Positions 1-8,420 of a DNA stretch of 64,000 bases are shown here, piece after piece. Origin of the DNA: JBDIAG01 sp047974565. Lineage in GTDB: Bacteria > Actinomycetota > Actinomycetes > Actinomycetales > CAWJMD01. The first letter of the stretch is position 1, and every line of letters starts with the position of its first letter. The stretch is from positions 1 to 64,000 of the forward strand of contig JBKECN010000046.1 in the NCBI GenBank assembly GCA_047974565.1, read 5' to 3'. The notes below the pieces were generated by a model that saw only the letters and a program-made list of their open reading frames with translations, had not been told where the DNA came from and ran no database searches. The translations under genes and the position numbers were made by a program.

Positions 1-155
1 GACAAACGTCACCCGGGTCACGGTTGGCCGCCTGCGGTCGCATCTAGCGCTGCCCGGCCGAGCACAACGTCACCACGGTCACGTTTGGCAGCCGCGCCCA
101 CGGCCCAGAGGCAGCCCAAGTCGGCCCAACGTCACCCAGGTGACGTTTGAGCAGC
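1..155. repeat. Three copies of a dispersed palindromic intergenic repeat
   Basis: The segment has three related copies at about 5-28, 66-92 and 128-152. Each is built on AACGTCACC(C)GGGTGACGTTT with small variations. The core GTCACCCGGGTGAC is a perfect 14-bp palindrome. The same unit recurs near 42,000-42,110 and 59,280-59,700, so this is a family and not a local accident. I see no gene in bases 1-253. Function is unknown; possibilities are a protein-binding site or a mobile-repeat remnant. Confidence 0.7.
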
Positions 156-253
156 CGGCCCGAAGCCAGATCCCACCCGAACCACGGCCCACATGCCTTG
201 GGAGCCACGGAAATGCGCCGGGACACTGCGCAACACAACGTGGCGCGGTCGTG

Positions 254-601
254 TCAGTCGGGTCGGTCGGCGTACCGAGGCTGCTCGTGCTCGGCGAGGT
301 GCTCGGCCAGCACCCGCCGACCGTCGGTGAGCAGGTTGGCGATACTCGGCGTGAGCAGGGTGTAGGTGACCAAGGCGCCGGTGCGCACGACCCCGATGAG
401 CCGGGCGTGCCGTAGGGCGGAGAGGTGATCGTTGAGGGTCGTGGGGTCCGCCTCGAAGGCGGAGAACAGCTCGGTGACATCGTGGTCACGCTCGGTCAGC
501 AGCTCCAAGATCCGGATCCGCACGGGATGCCCGAGGGTGCGGAAAAGCTCGGCCTTCGCCTGGAGCAGAGGAACGATCACGCTGGGAGCGTACGTGGTCA
601 C
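254..601 (-). CDS. ArsR/SmtB-family winged-helix transcriptional regulator
   Basis: This 115-residue protein has the usual size and layout of ArsR-family repressors. A helix begins around residue 10, and the LGHPVRIRILELL segment at about 22-34 is characteristic of the family. The recognition helix region is at about 50-65 (DPTTLNDHLSALRHARLI), followed by a wing at about 66-78. There is no cysteine in the protein, so the classical CxC metal site is absent. It probably senses something other than a thiol-bound metal, or acts through protein contacts. It stands alone, facing away from the amidohydrolase gene, with repeat-rich DNA on both sides. The target is not evident. Confidence 0.85.
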   Translation of the reverse strand: MTTYAPSVIVPLLQAKAELFRTLGHPVRIRILELLTERDHDVTELFSAFEADPTTLNDHLSALRHARLIGVVRTGALVTYTLLTPSIANLLTDGRRVLAEHLAEHEQPRYADRPD

Positions 602-951
602 GTGTACTTTCTGTCACCACACGCGCGCACGTGCACCCATGCGGAGGGGACCTTCCAGTTACTGATGGTGAGCGTTGTCCGCCGTGTCAGTCATTCCCGC
701 CAGCCGCGACGCCCGATCGGCCCAGCCAGGCTGTCCTGTCGGCCCAGTACTCGATACGCCGGCGAACACCCCGGGCTCCCGACCGGCCCAATCCCCTCAA
801 GCCCAATCACCCACGCCCAATCCCGCCAAGCCCAATCACCCCGGCCCAACCCCCTCAAGAGCCCAAGCCCGCACGCCCACGCAGCGCTCGCACCCGACCC
901 GGTCCGCCGCGCACACGTCAACGTCACGCACACGTCAACGTCACGCACACC
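602..951. other. Gene-free stretch with short direct repeats
   Basis: No credible gene is seen in these 350 bases. Bases 780-860 are a C-rich run of near-repeats built on CCCAATCCC(C/G)... and AAGCCCAATCACCC. Bases 917-950 hold tandem copies of the decamer AACGTCACGC spaced by ACACGTC. These resemble half-sites of the AACGTCACCC repeat at the left edge of the window. The ArsR gene promoter should lie in the first part, just right of base 601. Confidence 0.5.
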
Positions 952-2034
952 TCAGCCGTAGACCCGCCCCCGAAGCACGACGGTGGCCTCGCGCAGCACC
1001 TGGAGATCCTCACGTGGGTCGCTGGCACACACGAGCAGATCCGCCGACTCCCCCTCGGCCAGACCCGGACGGTCCAGCCACTCCCGAGCAGCCCAGCAGC
1101 CTGCGTCCAGCGACTGCGCCGGGGTGAAGCCTGCGGCGACCAGTTCGGCCAACTCGTCGACGATGAGCCCGTGCGGCATCGCCGAGCCGGCGTCGGTACC
1201 GGCGTAGATCGGGACGCCCGCGGCGGCCGCGGCATGGATGGTCTCGTATCGACGATCGTGCAGGGCGAGCATGTGGTTCACCCAGGTGTCGAACCGGCCG
1301 CGGGCGGGCTCGACCAGGTGCGGGAAGGTGGCGATGTTGATCAGCGTGGGCACGACCGCCACCTGCTGAGCCGCCGCCGCCTCCATGGTGGCCTCGGTGA
1401 GCCCGGTACCGTGCTCGATCCCGTCGATGCCGGCAGCGATGAGATCCGGCAGGCACTCCTCGCCGAAGCAGTGCGCGGTGACCCGGGCGCCCTCCTCGTG
1501 AGCCGCGCCGATCCCCGCCGAGATCGCCTCGGCCGGCCAGCACGGCGCCAGGTCGCCCACTGAGCGATCGATCCAGTCGCCGACGATCTTCACCCAGCCG
1601 TCGCCGCGACGCGCCTCGGCGCGCATGTATGCCGCCAGGTCCTCCGGCTCGATCTCGTGCGCGAAGTTGCGCAGGTACCGCTTGGTGCGGGCGATGTGCT
1701 GGCCGGCGCGGATCACCCGCGGCAGGTCGTCCCGGTCGTCGATCCACCGCGTGTCCGACGGCGAGCCCGCGTCGCGGACCAGCAGCGTGCCGGCCTCACG
1801 ACCGGCGAGCGCCTGCTGTTCGGCGGTCTCCGCGGACGCCGGCCCTTCGGCCACCAGTCCGATGTGGCAGTGCGCGTCGACCAGGCCCGGCAGCACGTGT
1901 CCCTCGATGGTCGTGACGGCGTGGTCTCCCGAGGGCCGGCTGAAGGTGATCCGTCCGTCGATCACCCAGGCCCGGTCGACCACGTCCTCGGGCCCGACGT
2001 GGATGGGGCCGGTGAGTTCCAAGACGTCTGCCAT
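952..2034 (-). CDS. Amidohydrolase-superfamily metal-dependent hydrolase
   Basis: This 360-residue protein matches the imidazolonepropionase-like/cytosine-deaminase-like branch of the amidohydrolases. The metal ligands are visible: D53-A-H55-C-H57 on strand 1, K149 in a WVKIVGDW segment (the bridging-lysine position), H188, H208 in a GIEHGTG segment, and D281 in AGTDAG. A composite beta domain flanks the barrel at both ends. An amidohydrolase gene near ffh is a common arrangement in Actinobacteria. The substrate cannot be read from sequence. The ATG at 2034 is the natural start because the metal-dependent fold begins soon after. Confidence 0.88.
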   Translation of the reverse strand: MADVLELTGPIHVGPEDVVDRAWVIDGRITFSRPSGDHAVTTIEGHVLPGLVDAHCHIGLVAEGPASAETAEQQALAGREAGTLLVRDAGSPSDTRWIDDRDDLPRVIRAGQHIARTKRYLRNFAHEIEPEDLAAYMRAEARRGDGWVKIVGDWIDRSVGDLAPCWPAEAISAGIGAAHEEGARVTAHCFGEECLPDLIAAGIDGIEHGTGLTEATMEAAAAQQVAVVPTLINIATFPHLVEPARGRFDTWVNHMLALHDRRYETIHAAAAAGVPIYAGTDAGSAMPHGLIVDELAELVAAGFTPAQSLDAGCWAAREWLDRPGLAEGESADLLVCASDPREDLQVLREATVVLRGRVYG

Positions 2035-2165
2035 AGGGGCAACCTACGCGAAGGGTCACTCCCCTCCCGCGGCGCACCGGTCACCCGCCGCGAGGGCAGG
2101 CAGTCTCCCAGCCCCAACCCACACCCCAGCCCCAACCCACCCTGAGCCGAGGCAATCCCTCGGCT

Positions 2166-3740
2166 TCAGGAACTCGCGGTTCCGGAGGGCCGCAACTGGG
2201 CGGCCTCCAAGGCCGCACGCAGTTCCTGCAACAGGCTGGCGAGCGCGTCGATGTCGAGCGGGATGTCGATCCGGCAGGACCGCTCGGTCTCACGCAGCCG
2301 CTCCAGGCCGGCGATCCCCACGAGCCGCTGGTCCAGGCTCGAGGTGAGACCGTCCAGCGCGTCCCACAGTCCCTCACGGGTGACCAGCAACCGGAACCGC
2401 CCCAGCCAGCGGTGCAGGCCGGTGAACTCCTCCAGGGCCGTGTCGATCGCCTCTCGCACCTCCAGCAGCGAGACCGGCAACTCGTTGACGGCCACGGCCA
2501 TCTCGATCACGACATGCTGCAGCAACCGCCAGAGCAGGCTGATCCGGGTACCGACCCCAGGACCCACGAATCCACCCACCAGGTGCGCCGCCTCGTCGGC
2601 GATGAGGTTCTCCACCATCCGGGACAGGCAGATCCAGCTGCTGGCCTGCTCGAACCGGTCCACCGCGTGCAGCAGGGTGGTGCGGGCCGAGGTGGCTGCC
2701 GCCCCTGCCGTGGCGGCCATCGGCTGCATCACCTCGGAGGTGTTCGCCAGCACGGGCGCCTGCGATCGGACCAGATCGGCGCCCTCTCGGGCGGCCCGGG
2801 TCAGCGCGCTCATGTCCTCGGCCAGACCGGCCAGTTCCTGGGCGGCGCAAGCCAACTCGGCGGTGACCTCCCGAAGCCGCGGCAGCGAACCGATGGCGAC
2901 CGTGGTCTGCCCGTTGAGCACACCCATGCCCTCGGCCAGCTCGGCCATCGGGCCGAAGCCGTCGGTGTGGGTGGTGCTGAACCGGTGCACCTGGCCGGCC
3001 TCGGTGCGCAGCAGCAGCGCCGGCAGCGCGGAGATCCCAGGAGAGCCCGCCTCGGTGAGGATCTCGACGATCCGGTCGGCGCCGGCCTCGGCTGCCTGTG
3101 CGGGCTCGGCCCCCGCTCGGGCGGCCTGCTGCTCCGCCTCGTCGCAGGCTGCCCAGACTGACCGGCTGATGCCGAAGGTGGCGGTGCTGGCCGGGCGCAA
3201 CCGGGCCAGCAGGAAGCCCTCGGCCACCGGCACCACGACGATGAGAACCCAGTGGGCGCTGATCCGGGACGGCACGTGGAAGCAGGCAGGCACGCCCGCC
3301 TTGAGTTGCCGCATCACCAGGCGCAGCAGCCCGGCGGGCATGGCCGGGTACCGGGCCGAGTCGAAGAGTTCGGCGTACAGACCCGACTCGTCGAAGCTCT
3401 CCACCCACTGCAGCGCCGAGGACGGTGGCCGCGACGCCGGCCGCAGATCGACGCGCTGCACGTCGGACCGACGGGCAGCCTGCGCCGCCCACTGCCGGTT
3501 CCACACCGAGAGCGCCTCGGATCCGAGCGCACTCGTGCGCTCGTGTTGTTCCTGGCTCGCCACCCAAGCCCCCGTCTCGTGTCTGGCGAGTGCCACAAGA
3601 ACCCCGCCGCTTCGTACCGCCGTGCGGATCCGACCGGCATTCGCCGGGCCGCGGGCCGGGCGCTCAGCCCGAAGGGGCCGGCGCGAGCCCTGGCTCGCTA
3701 GGACGATCTGCTGATCCGCGTGGCATCCAGGATGACCCAC
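2166..3740 (-). CDS. Unrecognised protein with PAS-like N-terminal region and helical C-terminal half
   Basis: The open frame codes for up to 524 residues, but the first 45 or so look like non-coding extension. GTG codons near 3602 and 3569, each with a G-rich stretch upstream, are better starts. Residues about 110-200 resemble a PAS fold of the kind in Aer-like sensors (PAGLLRLVMRQLKAG..., then a strand pair ending in FLLARLRPAS). The rest is mainly helical and could form a coiled bundle. It lacks the highly conserved hairpin of methyl-accepting proteins. It lies between ffh and the amidohydrolase on the same strand. A degenerate chemoreceptor-like sensor is one reading; function is unproven. 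Confidence 0.55.
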   Translation of the reverse strand: MGHPGCHADQQIVLASQGSRRPLRAERPARGPANAGRIRTAVRSGGVLVALARHETGAWVASQEQHERTSALGSEALSVWNRQWAAQAARRSDVQRVDLRPASRPPSSALQWVESFDESGLYAELFDSARYPAMPAGLLRLVMRQLKAGVPACFHVPSRISAHWVLIVVVPVAEGFLLARLRPASTATFGISRSVWAACDEAEQQAARAGAEPAQAAEAGADRIVEILTEAGSPGISALPALLLRTEAGQVHRFSTTHTDGFGPMAELAEGMGVLNGQTTVAIGSLPRLREVTAELACAAQELAGLAEDMSALTRAAREGADLVRSQAPVLANTSEVMQPMAATAGAAATSARTTLLHAVDRFEQASSWICLSRMVENLIADEAAHLVGGFVGPGVGTRISLLWRLLQHVVIEMAVAVNELPVSLLEVREAIDTALEEFTGLHRWLGRFRLLVTREGLWDALDGLTSSLDQRLVGIAGLERLRETERSCRIDIPLDIDALASLLQELRAALEAAQLRPSGTASS

Positions 3741-3862
3741 CCCCGGAACCGAACCCCGTTGTCACGGAGCGTTTCACGCGGCCGCTCGGTCGGGTTCATC
3801 CGGTCGGCCCAGCCACCGGACGGCGGTTGGGACGAGGATGGACGAGGCAAGCCGGGCCGGGG

Positions 3863-5452
3863 TCAGCGCAGGAACTTGTCGAAACCGGGCGGCAATTCCA
3901 GCCCGGCCAGGTCGTCGGCATCGGGTGACTGAGCGCCGAGCCCAAAGGCTGAGCCCTTGGCCGATGTCGGCTGCTGGGCCTGCTGACGCTCCTGGGCGGC
4001 CCGCTTGGCCGGGTTGCCCGAGCGGCCTTTCTTGTTGCGGGACTGCTGCTGCGCCCGGCCGCGACCCTTCTTGCTCCCGGCTCCCCCGGCGCCGGGCAGC
4101 CCTGGCATTCCCTGCAGCGGCCCTGAGCCGGGCCCGAGGCCGGGCAGGTTGCCGTCCCGGAGTCGACGCATCACCTTCTGCGCCTCGGCGAAACGCTCCA
4201 CCAGCTGGTTGACGTCGGTGACCGTCACCCCGGAACCGCGAGCGATCCGGGCCCGACGAGAACCGTTGAGCACCTTCGGCATCCGTCGTTCCAGCGGTGT
4301 CATGGAGCGGACGATGGCCTCGACCCGGTCGATCTCGCGTTCGTCGAGGTTCTCCAACTGCTCGCGTGCCCCGGCCATCCCGGGGAGCATGCCGAGCATC
4401 TTCTTCATCGAGCCCATCTTGCGCAGGCCCTGCATCTGGGCGAGGAAGTCGTCGAAGGTGAAGTCCTCGCCGCCCGCGAGCTTGCGGGCCATCTCCTCGG
4501 CCTCTTTGGCCTCGAAGGCCTTCTCGGCCTGCTCGATCAGGGTGAGGATGTCACCCATGTCGAGGATCCGGGACGCCATCCGGTCGGGATAGAAGGGCTC
4601 GAAATCGGTGAGCTTCTCACCGGTGGACGCGAAGAGCACCGGACGCCCGATCACCGTGGAGACCGACAGGGCGGCACCACCGCGGGCATCGCCGTCGAGC
4701 TTGGTGAGCACCACGCCGGTGAGGTTGACGGCGTCGTTGAAGGCGGACGCGGTGGCCACGGCGTCCTGGCCGATCATCGCGTCGACGACGAAGAGCACCT
4801 CGTCCGGCTCGACGGCGGCCTGGATGTCGGAGGCCTGCTGCATCATCTCGGCGTCGATGCCGAGCCGGCCGGCGGTGTCGACGACGACGACGTCGTACTG
4901 CTTGAAGCGGGCCTCGAGCACCCCGCGCTGGGCTACCTCGACCGGGTCGCCCACCCCGTTGCCCGGCTGCGGCGCGAAGACGGTGACACCGGCCTGTTCG
5001 CCGACCACCTGCAGCTGGGTGACCGCGTTCGGGCGCTGCAGGTCCGCGGCCACCAGCAGCGGCGCGTGCCCCTGCTCGCGCAGCCAGCGACCGAGCTTGC
5101 CCGCCAGGGTCGTCTTACCGGCGCCCTGCAGCCCGGCCAGCATGATGACCGTGGGCGGATTCTTGGCGAACCGAAGCCTGCGCTGCTCGCCGCCGAGGAT
5201 GTCCACCAGGGTCTCGTGGACGATCTTGACCACCTGCTGGCCCGGGTTGAGGGCCTTGGAGACCTCCTCGGACAGGGCCCGTTCGCGCACCGTGCCGGTG
5301 AACTCGCGCACCACCGGCAGGGCCACGTCGGCGTCGAGCAGGGCGCGGCGGATCTCCCGGATGGTGGCATCGACGTCGGCCTCGGACAGCCGTCCCTTGC
5401 CACGCAAGTTGCGGAAGGTGGCGGTGAGGCGATCGGAGAGGGTGGCGAACAC
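3863..5452 (-). CDS. ffh: Signal recognition particle GTPase Ffh (SRP54)
   Basis: This 529-residue protein is the bacterial SRP54 homologue. It binds 4.5S RNA and signal sequences and docks to FtsY at the membrane. The N domain comes first, then the G domain with GLQGAGKTT at about 107-115, DTAGRL near 190 and TKLDGDARGG near 250. The methionine-rich M domain has the RNA-binding segment MTPLERRMPKVLNGSRRARIARGSG near 400. The tail is Gly/Gln/Lys-rich and low in complexity, longer than in E. coli, as is common in Actinobacteria. It sits downstream of glnD on the same strand. Its partner receptor gene ftsY is also in this window. Confidence 0.98.
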   Translation of the reverse strand: MFATLSDRLTATFRNLRGKGRLSEADVDATIREIRRALLDADVALPVVREFTGTVRERALSEEVSKALNPGQQVVKIVHETLVDILGGEQRRLRFAKNPPTVIMLAGLQGAGKTTLAGKLGRWLREQGHAPLLVAADLQRPNAVTQLQVVGEQAGVTVFAPQPGNGVGDPVEVAQRGVLEARFKQYDVVVVDTAGRLGIDAEMMQQASDIQAAVEPDEVLFVVDAMIGQDAVATASAFNDAVNLTGVVLTKLDGDARGGAALSVSTVIGRPVLFASTGEKLTDFEPFYPDRMASRILDMGDILTLIEQAEKAFEAKEAEEMARKLAGGEDFTFDDFLAQMQGLRKMGSMKKMLGMLPGMAGAREQLENLDEREIDRVEAIVRSMTPLERRMPKVLNGSRRARIARGSGVTVTDVNQLVERFAEAQKVMRRLRDGNLPGLGPGSGPLQGMPGLPGAGGAGSKKGRGRAQQQSRNKKGRSGNPAKRAAQERQQAQQPTSAKGSAFGLGAQSPDADDLAGLELPPGFDKFLR

Positions 5453-5613
5453 GAGGATCCTTCAGCTGGGGCCAAGCGGGCAGGTGACAGGATATCCGCC
5501 CCTATCGATCCGTGTTGCTGCCTTGCCGCGACCTACACGTGCCTGAGGCATGCCGACCTCGTCGTATGTGACGACATCGGCATGCCGGTGCCGGATGCCC
5601 CACCTCGGACGCC

Positions 5614-8001
5614 TCAGTGCCCCTCCCACACCGCTGCCGCCATCAAGCCGGCCACCACCGAACCGGTCCGGGCGGCCGAGAGCTTGGGTCCGGTGCCGCT
5701 CGGGTCGGCCTCGCCGAGATAGAGCACGTCCACCGCCCGGCCGGCGTGGGTGGCCACGTGCGCCGACCTCACGTCCACCCGCAGGTCGTGCAGGGTCCGG
5801 CCCAGAGCGTGCAGGAGTCCGGGACGGTCCACCGCCCGGATCTCCAGAACCGTTGCGTCGGTGGAGGCGTCGGGAACCACGATGACCCGCGGTGCCAGCC
5901 CACCGGCATCGGTGATCCGGCCCGGACGCCACGCCGCCTCGCGCCGGGCAAGCCGGGCCAGCGGTTGCTGGTCACCCTCGGCCAGGCGCAGCAGGCCGGT
6001 GCGCAGCACGGCCGGGTCGGCGGTGTTGTACCCGGAGTCGACGTACCAGGTGTCCACCGCGACACCGTGCACAGTGCGCACCAGTGCCGAGCGGACGGTG
6101 AGCCCGTTAGCCGCCAGCAGACCGGCCACGTCGGCGAACAATCCGAGCCGGTCCGGCGCGACGACGGTGACCGCCTTGGCCTCGTCCATCTCGGTAAGCA
6201 CGACGCTGACATCGCCTGCCTCGCGGGCGGCCCGCACCAGGGACTCCTCGTCCGGGGTCAACGGACTCGGCCCCGGCGCGGGTTGACCGGCCAGCCGCCG
6301 CCTGGCCCGCGACATCAGATCGTCCACGAGTCGGCGACGCCACGGCGTCCACGCGGCCGGGCCGGCCGAGCGCGCGTCGGCTTCGGTGAGGGCGCGCAGC
6401 AGGTCCAGCACGTCTTCGCGATGGTCCACCGCGCCGAGCAGGGCCTCGACGGTCCGCGGGTCGTCCGGGTCCCGTCGGGTGGCCAGTTCGACGAGCGTGA
6501 GGTGCTCGGCGACCAGCCGCTCGACGAGCAGCGCCTCGTCCTGGCCGAACCCCAGGCGCAGGGTGATCCGGTGCGCGATCGGCGCACCGACCTCGCTGTG
6601 ATCTGCGGCCCCGGCGCGCTTGCCGATGTCGTGCAGCAAGGCGGCCACCAGCAGAAGGTCCGGACGAGAGACCCGGTCGGCCATCGAGGCGGCCTCCACG
6701 CAGGTCTGGATCAGGTGCCGGTCCACCGTGTGTCGGTGAACAGCGTTGCGCTGCGGCCTGTTTCGCACCCCTGCCCATTCTGGGAACCACTGGGTGACCA
6801 GGCCGGCCTGATCGAGGGTCTCCCAGACCCCGACGAGGTTCTCCCCGGAGCCGAGCAGCCGGAGCAGGGCCTCGCGGCCCCGGTCGGACCAGGCCCCGTC
6901 GTCGGCGTCCTGATCGGTGCCCGGCTGGCGGAAACGCCAGTTCGTGGTCTGCTCGGCCAGGCCGTGCGCCAGGTGACCGGCGGTGATCGGGGACAGCGGC
7001 AGCCCGTTCCAGGCGGCCGCTGCGGCAGCCCGCACGGCCAGGGTGCGTTCGGTGGCCGGTTGGGCCTGAGCGGACAGGCAGAGTTCACCCTCGTGCTCGA
7101 CCAGGCCGGGCTCGAGTTGACGCAGTTGGGGCCGGCGACGGCGCAGACCTCGGCGCCGGCTCGTGGCGCCGCGGGCCCGGCGCAGCGACAGGTCGAGGCT
7201 GTACCGGATGGTGCGGGCCGCCTCGCACACCACGGCCAGCAACGCGTCGGCGTCGTCCAGGCCGAGAGCCACGGCGACCGCGTCCTGCTCGGCCATCAGC
7301 AGGCGCTCGGTGGGCTTGCCGGTGACGGCGTGCAGACCGTCGCGCACGTCGAGCAGTCGGTCGGCCGCTGCGGTCAGGGCCGGGCCGTGCGGCAGGTCCG
7401 TCAGCCAGGTGGCCACCAAGGCCTGCAGGACGACGACGTCCCGCAACCCGCCCCGGGCCTCTTTGAGGTCGCCTTCGATGAGGTAGGCGAGCTCGCCGTG
7501 CAGGTGGGTCCGTTCGGCGAGGGAGTCGGCGATGTCGGTCAGCCGGTTCCGGGCGTTCTTGCGCCACTGTTCGCGCAGCATCTCCCGGGTGCGCAGGGCC
7601 AGGGAGCCGTCCCCGGCGATCGGGCGCAGGTCGAGCATGCCGATGGCGGCCGCCAGGTCCTGGCCCGCGACCGAGGCGCATTCGGCGACCGAGCGCACCG
7701 AGTGGTCGATCCGAACTCCGCTGTCCCACAGCGGGTACCACAAGGAGTCGGCCAGTGCGGTGAGCTGGTCGGGGCGCAGCGTCCGGTTGTCGTGCAGCAG
7801 GACCAGGTCCAGGTCGCTGGCCGGGCCGGCGTCGCGGCGCGCGTGCGAGCCCACCGCCACCAGGGCCAGTCCCTCGTCCGGCACCCCGGGGTGGCCCTCG
7901 GTGATCGCCTCCCACAGCGAGGCCAGTTCGGTGTCGACCATGGTGGCCAGCGCCTCGCGTCGGGCCGGGCCGTCCGTCGGGTCGGACAGCCCCGAACGCA
8001 C
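5614..8001 (-). CDS. glnD: PII nucleotidyltransferase/uridylyl-removing-type enzyme GlnD
   Basis: GlnD covalently modifies PII; in Actinobacteria this is usually adenylylation. The nucleotidyltransferase motif is GSHARRDAGPASDLDLVLL (G-S...D-x-D). The central HD domain has HRHTVDRH and ALLHDIGK followed by DHSEVG. Two C-terminal ACT domains (VVAPDRLGLFADVAGLLA and EIRAVDRPGLLHALGRTL) would sense glutamine. The start is a problem: no ATG, GTG or TTG lies in frame between the glnB stop and the GTG at 8001. Homology seems to begin upstream of that GTG. A CTG at 8085, overlapping the glnB stop, would give 28 more residues. The open frame continues upstream to 8481, but that part is the shadow of glnB. 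Confidence 0.92.
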   Translation of the reverse strand: MRSGLSDPTDGPARREALATMVDTELASLWEAITEGHPGVPDEGLALVAVGSHARRDAGPASDLDLVLLHDNRTLRPDQLTALADSLWYPLWDSGVRIDHSVRSVAECASVAGQDLAAAIGMLDLRPIAGDGSLALRTREMLREQWRKNARNRLTDIADSLAERTHLHGELAYLIEGDLKEARGGLRDVVVLQALVATWLTDLPHGPALTAAADRLLDVRDGLHAVTGKPTERLLMAEQDAVAVALGLDDADALLAVVCEAARTIRYSLDLSLRRARGATSRRRGLRRRRPQLRQLEPGLVEHEGELCLSAQAQPATERTLAVRAAAAAAWNGLPLSPITAGHLAHGLAEQTTNWRFRQPGTDQDADDGAWSDRGREALLRLLGSGENLVGVWETLDQAGLVTQWFPEWAGVRNRPQRNAVHRHTVDRHLIQTCVEAASMADRVSRPDLLLVAALLHDIGKRAGAADHSEVGAPIAHRITLRLGFGQDEALLVERLVAEHLTLVELATRRDPDDPRTVEALLGAVDHREDVLDLLRALTEADARSAGPAAWTPWRRRLVDDLMSRARRRLAGQPAPGPSPLTPDEESLVRAAREAGDVSVVLTEMDEAKAVTVVAPDRLGLFADVAGLLAANGLTVRSALVRTVHGVAVDTWYVDSGYNTADPAVLRTGLLRLAEGDQQPLARLARREAAWRPGRITDAGGLAPRVIVVPDASTDATVLEIRAVDRPGLLHALGRTLHDLRVDVRSAHVATHAGRAVDVLYLGEADPSGTGPKLSAARTGSVVAGLMAAAVWEGH

Positions 8002-8081
8002 CGCCGCGACGAGACGGTCGCGCCGCAGATCCCGAACCGCATAGGGGATCTCGGCGCGACCGTCTTCGCGGGAGGTGGTGC

Positions 8082-8420
8082 TCAGAGTGCGTCCAGACCG
8101 CGCTCGCCGGTGCGCACGCGGGCCACGTCGTCGACGGGCATCACCCAGACCTTGCCGTCCCCGATCCGGCCTGTCTGAGCGGACTTGACTATCACTTCGA
8201 CGATGTCGGTAGCGTCGACGTCGTCGACGATGACCTCCAGGCGCACCTTGGGCACCAAGTCGACGGTGTACTCCGCGCCCCGGTAGACCTCGGTGTGCCC
8301 GCGCTGGCGGCCGTAGCCGTTGGCCTCGCTCACCGTCATGCCCTGTACGCCGAAGGCCTCCAGGGCGGACTTGACGTCGTCGAGCTTGTGCGGCTTGATC
8401 ACCGCGGTGACCAGCTTCAT
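8082..8420 (-). CDS. glnB: Nitrogen regulatory protein PII (GlnB/GlnK)
   Basis: At 112 residues this is a complete PII signal protein. Tyr51 sits in the T-loop (RGAEYTVDLVPK), the site modified by GlnD. The C-terminal signature TGRIGDGKVWV is also present. PII binds ATP/ADP and 2-oxoglutarate and gates the ammonium channel AmtB. The ATG overlaps the amtB stop (ATGA, 8417-8420), so the two are probably translationally coupled. glnD follows at once. This amtB-PII-glnD order is typical of Actinobacteria, where the PII is often called GlnK; the name here follows the family. Confidence 0.97.
   Translation of the reverse strand: MKLVTAVIKPHKLDDVKSALEAFGVQGMTVSEANGYGRQRGHTEVYRGAEYTVDLVPKVRLEVIVDDVDATDIVEVIVKSAQTGRIGDGKVWVMPVDDVARVRTGERGLDAL

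Noticed and set aside
425..1563. Plus-strand open frames of 178 and 310 residues across the ArsR and amidohydrolase genes
   Set aside because: They are mostly antisense to well-supported genes and Pro/Arg-rich, as expected of shadow frames in high-GC DNA.
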